A stretch of DNA of 24,880 nt, taken from NCBI GenBank assembly GCA_019677205.1, contig JAAMXY010000642.1:1-24880 (forward strand), given 5' to 3'. The notes below the pieces were generated by a model that had not been told where the DNA came from, did not search any database, and saw only the letters and a program-made list of their open reading frames with translations. How positions within the stretch are numbered: the stretch's first letter is position 1; every line of letters begins with the position of its first letter. The stretch comes from Pinguiococcus pyrenoidosus (Eukaryota > Sar > Pinguiophyceae > Pinguiochrysidales > Pinguiochrysidaceae). A program made the position numbers and the translations under genes. This document shows, one piece after another, positions 9,910-19,591 of this stretch.

Positions 9910-10004
9910 CTGCGACGCCACCGAGGCTCTGGAGACATCAGCGGCGTCTGGCCTTTGTACAGCTTTTGGGGCCACAAAGATACGCAGGACACCTTTCGGT
10001 CAGC
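9910..10004. repeat. Left copy of a 95-base near-identical duplication flanking the gap
   Basis: Aligns by eye with 10054-10149 over its whole length, with one substitution near its left end (CTGCGAC versus CTGTGAC) and one extra T near its right end (CTTTCGG versus CTTTTCGG). It stops exactly where the Ns begin. Confidence 0.95.
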
Positions 10005-10053
10005 NNNNNNNNNNNNNNNNNNNNNNNNNNNNNNNNNNNNNNNNNNNNNNNNN
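10005..10053. other. Assembly gap, 49 Ns
   Basis: A run of 49 unknown bases. Because both sides carry the same 95-base sequence, the gap is best read as two contigs whose overlapping ends were not merged. Confidence 0.99.
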
Positions 10054-10149
10054 CTGTGACGCCACCGAGGCTCTGGAGACATCAGCGGCGTCTGGCCTTT
10101 GTACAGCTTTTGGGGCCACAAAGATACGCAGGACACCTTTTCGGTCAGC
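10054..10149. repeat. Right copy of the 95-base duplication flanking the gap
   Basis: Begins at the first base after the Ns and repeats 9910-10004 with one substitution and one inserted T. Both differences lie close to the contig ends, as expected for lower-quality sequence there. Confidence 0.95.
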
Positions 10150-10624
10150 TGACCGACTGGGACGGGTCAGCTGACCGACGCCCGGGTCGAGGAAGGCGCC
10201 CCGCACGGCCTCGCAGTCCGATGGCTCTTCTGGATTTGCACCGCAGCTGCGCAGGAAACGGGTGCTCTGAACGAAGTGATCGTGACAGAGGCTCTCTGCA
10301 GGTGTGGGCGATGCTTCAAGGCTAGTTTGCCGAGGGGGAGGGAAGCAAGGCTCTTGCTGGATGCTCGAGAGATCTGGTGTGGCTCTTCTCCCTCCTTCGT
10401 CCCTGCGTTGCAGTGGACGGCACGCTCTAGCATGTCTCCAGTGGAAGTTGTACTGGGACGCCTCTGGGAGCGCGTTTCCACTCGGGTGAGCCCGAGTTTC
10501 TTGTCTGCGCGGAGCTTGGAGGTCTACTTGAAAGCAGACCAATTTGCTTCTTCTATCCTTCTTCTTTCACTGGGCGCTTCAGCGCTTGGCCCTTCTGCCT
10601 TCTGCCCTACACCGGAGAGGTGTC

Positions 10625-11966
10625 TCACGCTTCCGCGCTCAGTCCTTTTCGCTTCTTCAGCTTCTTCGCTGACGAGGCGCTATCCTTTCCCTTTGCCTTC
10701 TTGTCCTTCTTTGCCCTCTTCGGCTCGGGAGTCTCTATCGTAGACCGCTGCCGCTTCTCTCCTGACGTGATCGGCTTTCCCTCCTTCTGCTCTTTCTCCT
10801 CCTTCTCCTCTTTCTCCTCCTTCTCCTCCTTCTGCTCCTTCTCCTCCTTCTGCTCCTTCTGCTCCTTCTGCTCCTTGCTCTTGGCGGCACTTTCAACCAG
10901 AGATCGAGCTGCAGCAACGTTGCAAGCATTGCCGAATTCCTTGGTCGCCGCCATCAGACGCTCATGCTCCCCTTTCCCAGCAAAGCTTGCTACTGCTTTG
11001 ATGACTTGGAGCATTGGCTTGATCCGCTTGCCCTTCAGCTCCTTCCCGGCTTCAGGTTGGTCTTTCACGTCCGTCAGGTGCCTCAAGCAGCGCACGAGCA
11101 CGTCGACGAGGTCGGACTGAAACTGCTCGACAGCGCCACGCCCACGCGGATCACGCAGCACCTCCAGCAGAAGTCCGCAGGCCTCCGCGCGCACAAAGGC
11201 AGCGTACGCCTTGTCGAGATACCTGCAAACCACGGGGACGAAGGACTTGGTCGCTCGTTCGGGCTCTCTTCGAAAGACGTCGACGAAAAGATGCATGTGA
11301 AGCCTGCTGCGTCTCGTCAGGTACTTCTGCAGCATCTTCGGCAGGCCAACGTCACTGGCAGCATCAAACATCAAGGTGTAGACCTCCCTGGCATCGCCCA
11401 CCGTATCGGAAGCCGCTCCTGCGGCCCTGGTGATCACGCCGAGGGCCATGGAGCAGAGCTTCAGAGTCGGCAGATCCTTCGCCCTCGAGGTTAGTCGAAG
11501 AATCTCCGTCGCGGATGCCTTCGCAAGGGGCATGATCTTCGCTGAGAGTGCCGGCCTTAGCTTGGGAAACTGAGAGTTGACGATCTTGACGCATCTCGTG
11601 TAGAAGACTTGCGCTTCCTCGATGTCGCCAGGCCGTCCGCCTTGGAGCGCTTCGGACAGCAGCTTTGAAATCAAGAAGAGCAACCCAGGGTTGCGAGGCT
11701 GCCTTCGCAGCACCTCCTCCAACAAGTCGAGCGCCCGCAGCTTGATGTTTGCTTGATCGCGAGCCTGGCGCCTGCGGCCAGCTTTCCGAGACGCCGCTCG
11801 AGCGCGAATCAACTCGGCAAGGGCAGCGTCGGCTTCCTCGGAATGTGCGATCTCGTCGGCCTCCTGCTTTGCTCCAATCAACTCGCTCGCAGTTGGCAGA
11901 TCCAGCTCCATTTGGTCAAGCGCGGCGAGGGCATCCAGGCCATCTCCATTGAGGTGAAGCATCTCC

Positions 11967-11998
<32 letters not shown>

Positions 11999-14683
11999 GT
12001 CGTCTTCTTCTCCCTCTTCTTCCTCTCCTTCTTCGCCATCGTCCTCCTCTTCCTCCTCTTCTTCACCCTCAGGCTCGTCATCCTTCTCATCTTCATCATC
12101 TTCATCATCTTCATCATCCTCGTCCACTTGCTCCCTCTCCAGGTCATCTTCGTCGCCGTCCTCCCCTTCGTCGGGGATGATCACGCCCGTAAGAGCCCGA
12201 ATGCCGTCGCTTGAGACGGTTCGCTTCGAGCAGAGCAGGGACCAGGCATTTTTCACCAGGTCTCGAGCGCCACGGACTCCCATCCCGCTGAATCCTACAT
12301 TCGACAGGAGCGAGACGCACACGCTCGCAATCACTTCGGAGGCATCAACTTCTCCGTCGGTGTCCTCATCGGGCGATGCCCAGGCTGACTGGTCTTGCGA
12401 AACCTGCAGCAAATCGTGCAGAATGTCATCCACCGCCAGCCCCTGGTTCGAGCTACCAAGGCGATGAGCAAGGGCCTGCTCCAGCCGAGCCTCAAGAGCG
12501 ACTACCATGAGAGCGGCGACGGCCACTTGGGTCCGCTTGTCGGATTCCTCGGCCTGCGACAAGGGCCCATCGAGCCGTTTCGCTTGCTCTACAAACGCCA
12601 GAGCTTTGATCATGACCGTCTGAAAATCCTCGGCGCCACTCTCCTCCTCGTCGTCGGAGGCCGAGTCTGACGCCCCCGCTGCCTCACTGCGCTCGTTACC
12701 TTCATCGCCATCGGCTCCACTTTCATCGTCTCCACTTTCATCGTCTCCACTTTCATCGTCGCCGTCGTCGTCATCATCGTCATCATCGCTCTCCCCGGCA
12801 CGCTCTGCTTCGCCGCTGTCTTGCCTGGCCTCGGATTCTTCATTGCGCGCCTCGTCTTCGTTGTCCACGCTGTCCTCAACGTCAAGCAGGCTCGCTCCTG
12901 CGGCTTCTAGCGCTGCCCACGAGCTCATCAACTGAAAATGCCATTCCAGGGTTTCAGGTTGATCGACTGGCGTGCCCTTGCCTTTGCCCTTGCCCTTGCC
13001 CTTGCCCTTGCCCGCTTCCTTGCCCTTGCCCGCTTCCTTCTCCATCGTTCTGAGCGGGCCCTTGCTTAGATCGGCGAGAAGCCCCATGAGCCGCGTTGCT
13101 GCCTCCTTGCGCACTTCTGGTTCGACATCGGCGGGCACGAGGAATCCAGCGGACAGGGCAGCCTCGGAAGGAATAGGCTGACCACCCTCGCGCAGCGCTT
13201 TCGTGCTGAAGAACCCAACGCAGAGCAGGAAGCGAATCCCCAGCAGGAACGCTTCTGCACTTGGCTCCGCTTGGCCGAGGAGCATGTTGCGGAACGATTC
13301 CCTGCGGACCTCCTGCGCCGCGAGCTTGACGGCAGCCGCAATTGAAGCGATCGCCCAGAGTCGTCGTCCAGTGCCGGATCGCCGCTCACCATTCTCCGCA
13401 TGGCGTTCTTCGCCGTCTGTGCTGCCAGCCTCAGACAGAGCATGGAAGAGGTGAATCAGCCTTTCCCTCGGTCCGCTTGCTGGCTCGCTTTGCTCGCCAC
13501 CTTCGGCCGGGCCTGCTCCCGTAAGCATCTTCACCGTCTTCGTCTGGGTCCGGGCATCGAAATCTCCGTTTGCTGCCTCCACCAGCCTCGCCGCGAGGGC
13601 TGTCCGGCTGGAGAGACTTCTCTCTGCCAATCCCTCCACCAGATGCTCGAGCGCATGTTGCACGAGGGAATGGAGGTAGTTTCCCGGCTTTGCCCGCGCG
13701 TTCAACACCACGCGAAGAACCTTGTCGGACGCAACAAGCGACAGCATCTCGTCTGGCAGAGCCGTCGTCCACCGCGAGAACACGATGATCGCCGTGCCCT
13801 TCCGTTCGTGCGTCGAGTCGGCCAAGGCTTCGTCCACGCAGCGACCCCAGGTGTTGACGAGCGCCGCTGTGGGGTCCTGCGCCGCGAGAATCTCATCCAG
13901 GAGGACATCCCACACGGCGTGCACCGCCGGAAAGGTGTTGCACGCCAGCCTCAGCGGCTCTCGCATGGCGTGGTACAGCTCTACGGCAGCAGCGCCATCC
14001 TTGGCCTCCCATGGCAACGCAATATCCACCAGCTGCACCCTCGATGCCGCCGGCGTCCTCTCGGAAAGCCGTCTCAGAGAGATCGCGACCGCCAATTTCT
14101 CCGGCGACAGGTTGGCCAGATTGCTGAGATCCTCCGCGAAGAAGTCCGCCTCTTGCAGCGCCGGCGACAGCCCTTCCCTGAGCAGCGCTGCCAGGCCCTT
14201 CGCCTTGCTCATGGCCTTGATGGCATCGATGAGGATGCTGGTGGCAGCGGCTCGGAGCCACTTTCGCTTGGCGAAGAGCTGCAGAGCCGCGTCGAAGATC
14301 TTCTTGCAGCTGGGATTCTCATGCGCGCGCCCAGCTCGCAACAGAGCACCAATGCCCATGAGGCGTCCGAGCAGCGCGTCGCGCTGCTCCTGGCGCTTCA
14401 TCTTGTTCGTCGTCGCCGTGGAGCTCAGGATGGTCTCCAGCACCTCATCCGTACTGAGCTCTTGCGCGGGGTCCTCCAGCAGCAAGGTGAGAGCCACCGA
14501 GAAGCCCTGACGAGCGCTCTCGCGCGAGCTCTGCAGCCCGCGCACCAGGCGCTTCAGCGCGTAGCCGCGCTCTGCAGGCGTCTTCCGCACGTGCAGGACT
14601 ATCCTGGAGGCCGCAGAGCTCCGCGCCGCCGCGTCCGGCTCGCTCAGCGACCAGAAGTCCTGGAGGAACGGGTTCGACGCCAT
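10625..14683 (-). CDS. DNA polymerase V (POL5)/MYBBP1A-like nucleolar protein
   Basis: Despite the name, this family works in the nucleolus in rRNA gene transcription and ribosome production rather than as a replicative polymerase. Single exon, 1352 residues, ATG at 14683. The N-terminus carries the family signature (FWSLSEPDAAAR, then YALKRLVRGLQSSRESARQGFSVALTLLL), followed by HEAT-like alpha-helical sequence. Low-complexity blocks are a KGKGKG run (about 12970-13020), acidic Asp/Glu segments (about 12720-12800 and 11960-12130) and a Lys/Glu/Gln repeat near the C-terminus (about 10790-10875). The last residues are very basic (KRAKKDKKAKGKD, KKLKKRKG), as expected for nucleolar targeting. 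The acidic stretch inside a helical-repeat protein and the basic tail are typical of POL5/MYBBP1A. It is the longest intronless gene here, while neighbours have up to seven introns. It is head-to-head with the eight-cysteine secreted protein. Confidence 0.9.
10780..10880. repeat. CTCCTT-rich tandem repeat coding Lys/Glu/Gln
   Basis: Irregular tandem TTCTCC and TTCTGC hexamer and nonamer units. Read on the minus strand they give alternating KEQ and KEE triplets in the C-terminal tail of the POL5-like protein. Confidence 0.8.
11955..12135. repeat. TCTTCC/TCATCT microsatellite coding an acidic tract
   Basis: Long pyrimidine-rich plus strand made of CTTCCT- and TTCATCA-type units. On the minus strand it encodes the Glu/Asp tract of the POL5-like protein. 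Uninterrupted frame over such a tract argues that the acidic region is under selection. Confidence 0.8.
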
Positions 14684-14946
14684 TGCGGCGGCAGAGTGGC
14701 GCAGCCGTGGCGGGGTTTGGATGGTTTTGGCGGGAAACTGGCGAAGCCGAAAATCGCCAGACGTTACCGGATTATCACACTTTCACCACGATATTAGCGT
14801 GAAACCAGATACGTGGACAGAGAAGTTGCGGCTTCGGACAGAGGACGCTTGGGGAACTTCTTCTCCGTTTGGCGCCAATTTCGTTTGAATCTCTCTCGTT
14901 GCTGCTGCTGTGGCGCCGCTGTGCTGCGACGCTCTGCCCGCTAACG
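14684..14946. promoter_or_regulatory. Divergent promoter between the POL5-like gene and the eight-cysteine secreted protein gene
   Basis: 263 bases separate the two start codons. The leftward frame of the POL5-like gene starts at 14683 and the rightward ATG is at 14947. The frame of the rightward gene stays open upstream to 14869, but with no ATG. No TATA box or other element is clear; promoter role inferred from layout. Confidence 0.55.
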
Positions 14947-15633
14947 ATGAATTCGAGTCTGGGACTTCGCCTCGCCGTTCTCGGCGCGCTGGTGTGGCTG
15001 GCAGCGCCCAAGAAGGCGGCGGTCGAGCTGCCGTACATCCGCTGCGGCACTTGTCGGTGGATGGTGAGCGTGGTGTACGCGCTCACGGCCCAGGACCGCG
15101 CGCAGGGCAAGGCGGTGGATGAGCTCACCATCGACGAGCACGCCAGTAAGCTGTGCAAGGACCGAGCGCTCCCTGGGCGCTGGATGCGCCACCTGGATAT
15201 CGTGGAGGAGGAGGGACCGCTGAAGTACAGCAGCGCGGAAGAGAAGAACCAACCGCGGCCGCGCTACCTCAAGCTTGTGGAGCAGTGGAGTGGGCGCGCG
15301 GAGTGCAAGGAAGAATGCAAGGTGCTGCGCCTCTCCTGTCAGGAGGTCATGGACGAAGACTACTTGGACATGGAGGAAGTCGTGCTGGCCATGTATCGCA
15401 ACGAGACGGCCACGAAGGACATCCAGGATCAGCTGTGTGCGAAGGCGTGCAAAGGCGCCCCAGTGCCCCTGCCGCAGGACTTCACCCGGGAGGACTACGA
15501 GTTCGTCCTCATGGACATTGACGAGGCGATGATGGAAGACCGAGTGGACAAGGCGGAGAAGCCCCCCGAGTATGACCCGGCGAATCCGAAGGACTACGAG
15601 ACGGTGCGGCAGCAAATCCTTCAGGAGCTCTAG
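14947..15633 (+). CDS. Secreted eight-cysteine protein, saposin/canopy-like
   Basis: Single exon, 228 residues. The ATG at 14947 opens a signal peptide (MNSSLGLRLAVLGALVWLAA), cleaved probably around residue 25. The mature protein has eight cysteines: C33-x2-C36, C70, C120-x3-C124, C131, C164-x3-C168. The context CGTCRWMVSVVYAL, then LCKDRALPGRWM, then CKEECKVLRLSCQEVMDE is like the saposin-related canopy (CNPY) proteins of the ER lumen, which act as chaperones for secreted or membrane clients. The similarity is in cysteine layout and helical character, so this call is tentative. One N-glycosylation sequon (NET at 152-154) is present. The C-terminal third is acidic and ends LQEL, only loosely like an ER-retrieval signal. 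A plain saposin-B lipid-binding protein is the main alternative. It is head-to-head with the POL5-like gene and 100 bases from the stop of the inositol phosphatase-like gene. Confidence 0.75.
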   Translation: MNSSLGLRLAVLGALVWLAAPKKAAVELPYIRCGTCRWMVSVVYALTAQDRAQGKAVDELTIDEHASKLCKDRALPGRWMRHLDIVEEEGPLKYSSAEEKNQPRPRYLKLVEQWSGRAECKEECKVLRLSCQEVMDEDYLDMEEVVLAMYRNETATKDIQDQLCAKACKGAPVPLPQDFTREDYEFVLMDIDEAMMEDRVDKAEKPPEYDPANPKDYETVRQQILQEL

Positions 15634-15733
15634 GCTGGAGGGCCGCGTTGCGAAGAGGAAGTGGATGAGAGCAGACGTTAAATTTTCTTTTGCGCGCGTG
15701 TCTAACAGCAATCTGGCCTGGACTGAACACTGC

Positions 15734-18700
15734 CTAGTTCAGGTACACGTGAAACGTCGCCAAAACAGGCTTATGCTCGGTCGAGCGAATGCTTGGGACG
15801 GAAATGTATCGCCGCTGGTCTGCACACGGCTTCTTTGATGACGAAGTCCCCTCGTGAACACCATAGAATATCCGGTCTGGCCAGCTCGGACCCTTCCTCT
15901 GTGAACCCAGACGAGAGCAGAGCAAAACGACACAGAATAACAAAGAACCCAAGTCAGCCCGCCTTGCCTTCAAGCGTGCCTGCAAGGGACGGCGCGACTC
16001 ACCGGGTCGTAGTCATTGGATCTCGGCTTAAAGCTCGCAGTCGGCTTAAAATCGATGGGACCCTCGATGAGCATGTCGGATCGAAGCGTGTCCTTCTCGA
16101 GGATCTGCTTGAACCCCTCGCCTGTCGCGTCGTTGACGAGCCAAATCAACTCCTCCTTGGTGAGAGATCCCTGGATCCGAGCCCCAAAATCGCCGAATGC
16201 GAAGACAAGCTCGTGCGGCACCCCGAAGGGCCTGTTTGGAGCCGTCCTCGCTCCGTGGACCGTGGGTCTCCGGTTGGACAGCTTCAGCTTCAGGGTATTG
16301 CTGGTCCTGGACACCTCGGGCACATGCAGAAGGCTAGCTAGACTGTTGTCAAAATCAAAGGGCACGTTTCCAGTGATCTTTTCCCTGAGAAAGGAATCGA
16401 AATCGAAAATTAATGGAAATCGAAATCGAAATCGAGGAGATGAGTCACCGCTCCCCGTTCGGGCTCGACGCAGCGGAAGCAAGACCTACCATGTTTCGCG
16501 CTCCGTGCGTCGGTCATCGACACCGCTATCTTCTGACTCGTGGAGTGCTGCGCTGGCGTACGCACTCTTCGCGCCTGAGCGTCGGGGAAGCTCTGCAGCC
16601 TTCGCTAATGAGGCGCCGGCGGAGTCCCGCGGAAGCGGGCGGTGCGCGGCCTCCATGCTCGATCCGCGCATGCTTCCCTGCTTTGTCAGAGTGTCTCGCC
16701 GCCGGAAGGCGTTGTATCGCGCCAGCATCGACGTACGCCTGGCTCCTTCGGTGCTTCGGGACATTGGGGAGTCACTGGCGTCTCTCGCCCCTTCGGAGTA
16801 TCGCTTCTTGGCTTTGCTAGACTTCGCTTTGATCGACGCGGCAGCTTCGCTAAGCCTGGCGGAAACGCTCGCCCCAGACTTGCTCTTGACAGAGCGCGTC
16901 TTCAGCTTGTCCCGAAGGGGGTTTGAGCAGCGGAAGCCGAATCTGTTTTTTCGCCGGCGCATCGCCTTCGCGCCCTTCAGCAGACAGGACGATCCCGTCG
17001 ACGGCGAGACTAAGTTGGTGCCCGGCTGCGGAGAGGCGACTCTGTTTTCGGCGGGCGAATCGGCAGGCTTCTCCTCCGGGGCCAGCGCTAGGCTGGAACG
17101 CAGCTCCTTCTCCTCAACTGCGATATCTCCGGCTCCAGCTCCAGCTCCAGCTCCAGCTCCAGCTCCAGCTCCAGCTCCAGCTCCAGCTTCGCCGTGAGCT
17201 GCGTCCATCGATGCTGCCCTCTCGAGCCCTGGCGCATTGGCGGCCTCAATTTGGTTGGCTCGTCTCATGAGCGTCTCACCAACTGCTCGCGCGATCGTGG
17301 GGTTCTCCTGCGATGCCAAGTAGGGTGTTAAGAGGAAGGGACGCGAAGAGCAGTTGAGTCGGTGCTCTGTCCAGGACGTACCTCAAGCGCTTGGCTGCTG
17401 TCGATCGTAAGATCGGCCAAAATGAATCTAATATGTACTTTCTCGACCTCCATAGACAGTGATATCGCTCCTCGATCTCCCTTTCCCTGAATGATGCCAT
17501 GCGGCTCGCAAGATTCCTGCACACGAAGATGATTCGAATCGTTGACGATGAGAAAATCACTGCCTGCTTGCTCACTGCCGTGCGCCAAAAAAAACAAGGA
17601 AAAGAACAGACAGAAACGGTATACACTTACCGCCTCGAGGCTACCGGCGAGAATCCGCTCTGCAACGCTATCTGTCGACATCACGGTGAGCTCCATTTCC
17701 CGGAACGTCTGGATGCGCAGGACCCTCAAGCGGCTGCCTTGCCGTCTCTGCCATGTGCGAAGGTGAGTTCCTTGTTCGTAGCGCCACCCGAGCCGTGGCC
17801 AGGGCACCTGACGCTCACCTTGTTGAGACCGTTGAGAACCGCTTCCATCAAGGGATGGGCCTTCTTCTTGGATCCCAGAAAACCAAACGTCCAGTCGGAG
17901 TAAATTCGCTGGAAGCCTGCGAGCAGCGTTGGCAAAAGACGTGGCACCGTTAGAGCTTGAGTGCCAGCCAAAGAAAGGAAAGAAACGCCACGTCGCTGCA
18001 GAACCTACCAACTGCGATCATGTCCATCTCTCCGAGATCGGACAACGCGTCCAGCACCGTCTCGATGTCCTCGGCGCTGGGCGCCTGGCGGCAAACGTTC
18101 CAGGTCATCATGCCCATCCGAAAGCCCTTGAACTGCGAGAATCTCCGCAGCGGCGACCTCTCCTGTCCTGGACCCTGAAATGAACGCCTCCGCTGCCTCC
18201 CGCCTTTGCTCTTCCAGTTGAAGGCACTCTTGAGGTCGGATTCCGACGTCGTCCGGCCGAAGGGCGGGAAGTTGTGCGGTCGAAACGGTTGGACGCGAGC
18301 AAGCTCGGGGTCGATGCCAGAAGCCTTGCTGGACAGCCTCGCCGTCGGAGAGAGGTCGACGTTGCGCTTGTGAAGCGCCTCCACGCTTATTATCATCGGA
18401 GACACCTCGGGTGCGGGGGGCTTGGCTTCCTCGCTGTCGTGCTGCGGCTTTGGCGAAGGCGGCGTGAAGTTGTCGCGCACCTCCACGTCTTGCGTGCGCA
18501 TCCGCGTCCGGAACTTCAGGCCTTTGCCCAGCTGAAAGCCGTCTCCAGGCAGCTTCAAGGATATCCGCGAGCTGAGACTCGCGCGCTCCGGGCCGGTGTT
18601 CAGCTTGGGCGTCGACCGGAACGCTCCCTTAAACATGCTCCCAAGTCTGCCGTGCCGAAAGACGGGAAGAAGAGACGAGGGATCAGCAGCTGTCCTGGTC

Positions 18701-19076
18701 AGCCCTTGCTGCCCCTCTCCAAAGAAAAAAATTAAAAATCCACATGCGCGCACCTCTGGTCCAGCTTCTGCATGCCGAGAGATTCGCGGAAGCTCTTGCC
18801 GCTCGGGCTGCTCATCCGCGCGGACGAGGGGAGGCGGCGCATGCTGGTGTGCTCGGCGCCGCTGTACAGATCCACCGTCTCGGCCCTTTTAAAAATTCGT
18901 AAGACGCCGCTGCTCCAGCCTTCGCGCAAGCGCCAAGACAGGCACACGTACCCGGACAAGAAGTTGCGAGTGTCGTGCGCTTCGCGATGCGAGGCGCGCC
19001 GGGAAGTCACCGGCGCCGAGCCGCGACGCCGCGCCAGCGCCTCCGGCTTCGGCGCGTCCCTGTCTCTCGCAGACAT
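15734..19076 (-). CDS. Inositol polyphosphate 5-phosphatase-like protein with altered active site
   Basis: Eight exons: 19076-18754, 18646-18009, 17916-17819, 17747-17631, 17516-17382, 17307-16490, 16384-16003 and 15898-15734. The seven introns are 71-114 bases; product 891 residues. Residues 1-285 are Ser/Arg-rich and probably disordered. The IPPc fold begins at TWNVCRQAP (Asn291 kept) and continues DMIAVGFQR (family GFQE), GKGDRGAISLSM (family GNKGxVxxS), FILADL (family VNSHL), FAFGDFGARI (family GDLNYRI), GPIDFKPTASFK, PSWPDRIFYG (family PSWCDRIL) and STEHKPVLATF (family SDHxPV). The metal-binding Glu is Arg324, the catalytic-loop His is Asp427, Asn is Gly777 and the Asp before the final His is Glu878. 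Inositol-lipid phosphatase activity is therefore doubtful; a scaffold or lipid-binding role is inferred. Exon 6 (438-709) is a low-complexity insert with a Gly-Ala run inside the catalytic fold. Splices are well supported because family motifs are restored at several junctions. Confidence 0.88.
16398..16437. repeat. AAATCG hexamer repeats in an intron
   Basis: Several GAAATC/AAATCG units lie within the sixth intron of the inositol phosphatase-like gene (16385-16489), between its acceptor and a downstream GC-rich part. AT-rich short repeats in this position could help define the intron. Confidence 0.6.
17132..17188. repeat. GCTCCA hexamer microsatellite coding a Gly-Ala run
   Basis: About nine to ten tandem GCTCCA units. 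On the minus strand they encode a Gly-Ala dipeptide repeat in the insert of the phosphatase-like protein. Length is expected to vary among strains. Confidence 0.9.
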
Positions 19077-19591
19077 GTGCTAGGTCCTCGTGGCACCGCA
19101 CACCTCAGCGAGGTAGCGCGCTCCGCAAGGGGCGTTCCGGAAGGAAAGCGCGCGCGGCGCCCGCGGCGCGTGGCAAAGTGAACGTCCCGAAGCCGCCCAA
19201 GACCGCGCCCAGCATGACGCCGGCCTCGCACGCCTTCGCTTGGCCTCTGAGAGCCGCTCCGAGCCACAGGCACTGCGCAGAGCTGGCGCGCGCGCGGCGG
19301 CTGTGGCAGCTCGGCGTCGCACCGTACTGGAAATGCGCGGGCTTTTCTCCCGCAGACGTTAACTTTTTCCGGTTTCTCGGGCCCGTGCCACGCGCAGGAT
19401 CGATCCGTGTCAAACGGCTACCTTCCCCTCGTATAGCGGCGCAGCGCTTGCGGGCGCCTCTCTCCCGACGGTGGGCGGAACTTCGCCCGGTTGGGGTACT
19501 GCCGGGGTCTGCTACCTGTGGAGCGGCGCTGCTGAGGCGCGGCGCGGCGCGGGTGACGACTGCGTCGCAAACGTGGCGGAATTCTGAGGAT
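19077..19591. promoter_or_regulatory. Divergent upstream region of the phosphatase-like and BT1 transporter genes
   Basis: 515 very GC-rich bases between two head-to-head start codons. The rightward transporter frame stays open back to 19178 with an ATG at 19214, but the translated stretch is Arg/Ala-rich and unlike the family N-terminus, so I treat it as untranslated leader. No TATA-like box stands out. Confidence 0.45.

Larger units (their letters stand above)
9880..10624. other. Intergenic region containing an assembly gap
   Basis: Lies between the start of the oxygenase gene and the end of the DNA polymerase V-like gene, both leftward. It holds a run of 49 Ns flanked by near-identical sequence, then about 475 bases with no recognisable coding sequence. 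A 15-base direct repeat containing the palindrome GTCAGCTGAC is present once at 10143-10157 and again at 10165-10179. Confidence 0.6.

Noticed and set aside
10276-10743. Rightward open frame of 155 codons next to the POL5-like gene end
   Set aside because: It runs into the complement of the POL5-like C-terminus and has a Ser/Leu/Phe-rich translation that is the antisense of Lys/Glu repeats.
13400-14797. Long rightward open frame (465 codons) opposite the POL5-like gene
   Set aside because: Translation is Arg/Gln/His-rich with no domain, typical of the complement of a GC-rich gene; the opposite strand has the POL5 signature.
17956-18008. A shorter intron in the phosphatase-like gene ending at CTCAAG (53 bases)
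   Set aside because: It leaves ALTVPRLLPTLLAGFQ in the protein. The acceptor at 17917 (CTCGCAG, 92-base intron) rebuilds AVGFQ directly, matching the family motif.
19178-19591. N-terminal extension of the BT1 transporter from a far upstream start
   Set aside because: The extension is low-complexity Arg/Ala-rich, unlike the family, and begins with a non-ATG codon at 19178. The ATG at 19592 gives a normal-length protein, although an ATG at 19214 is still possible.
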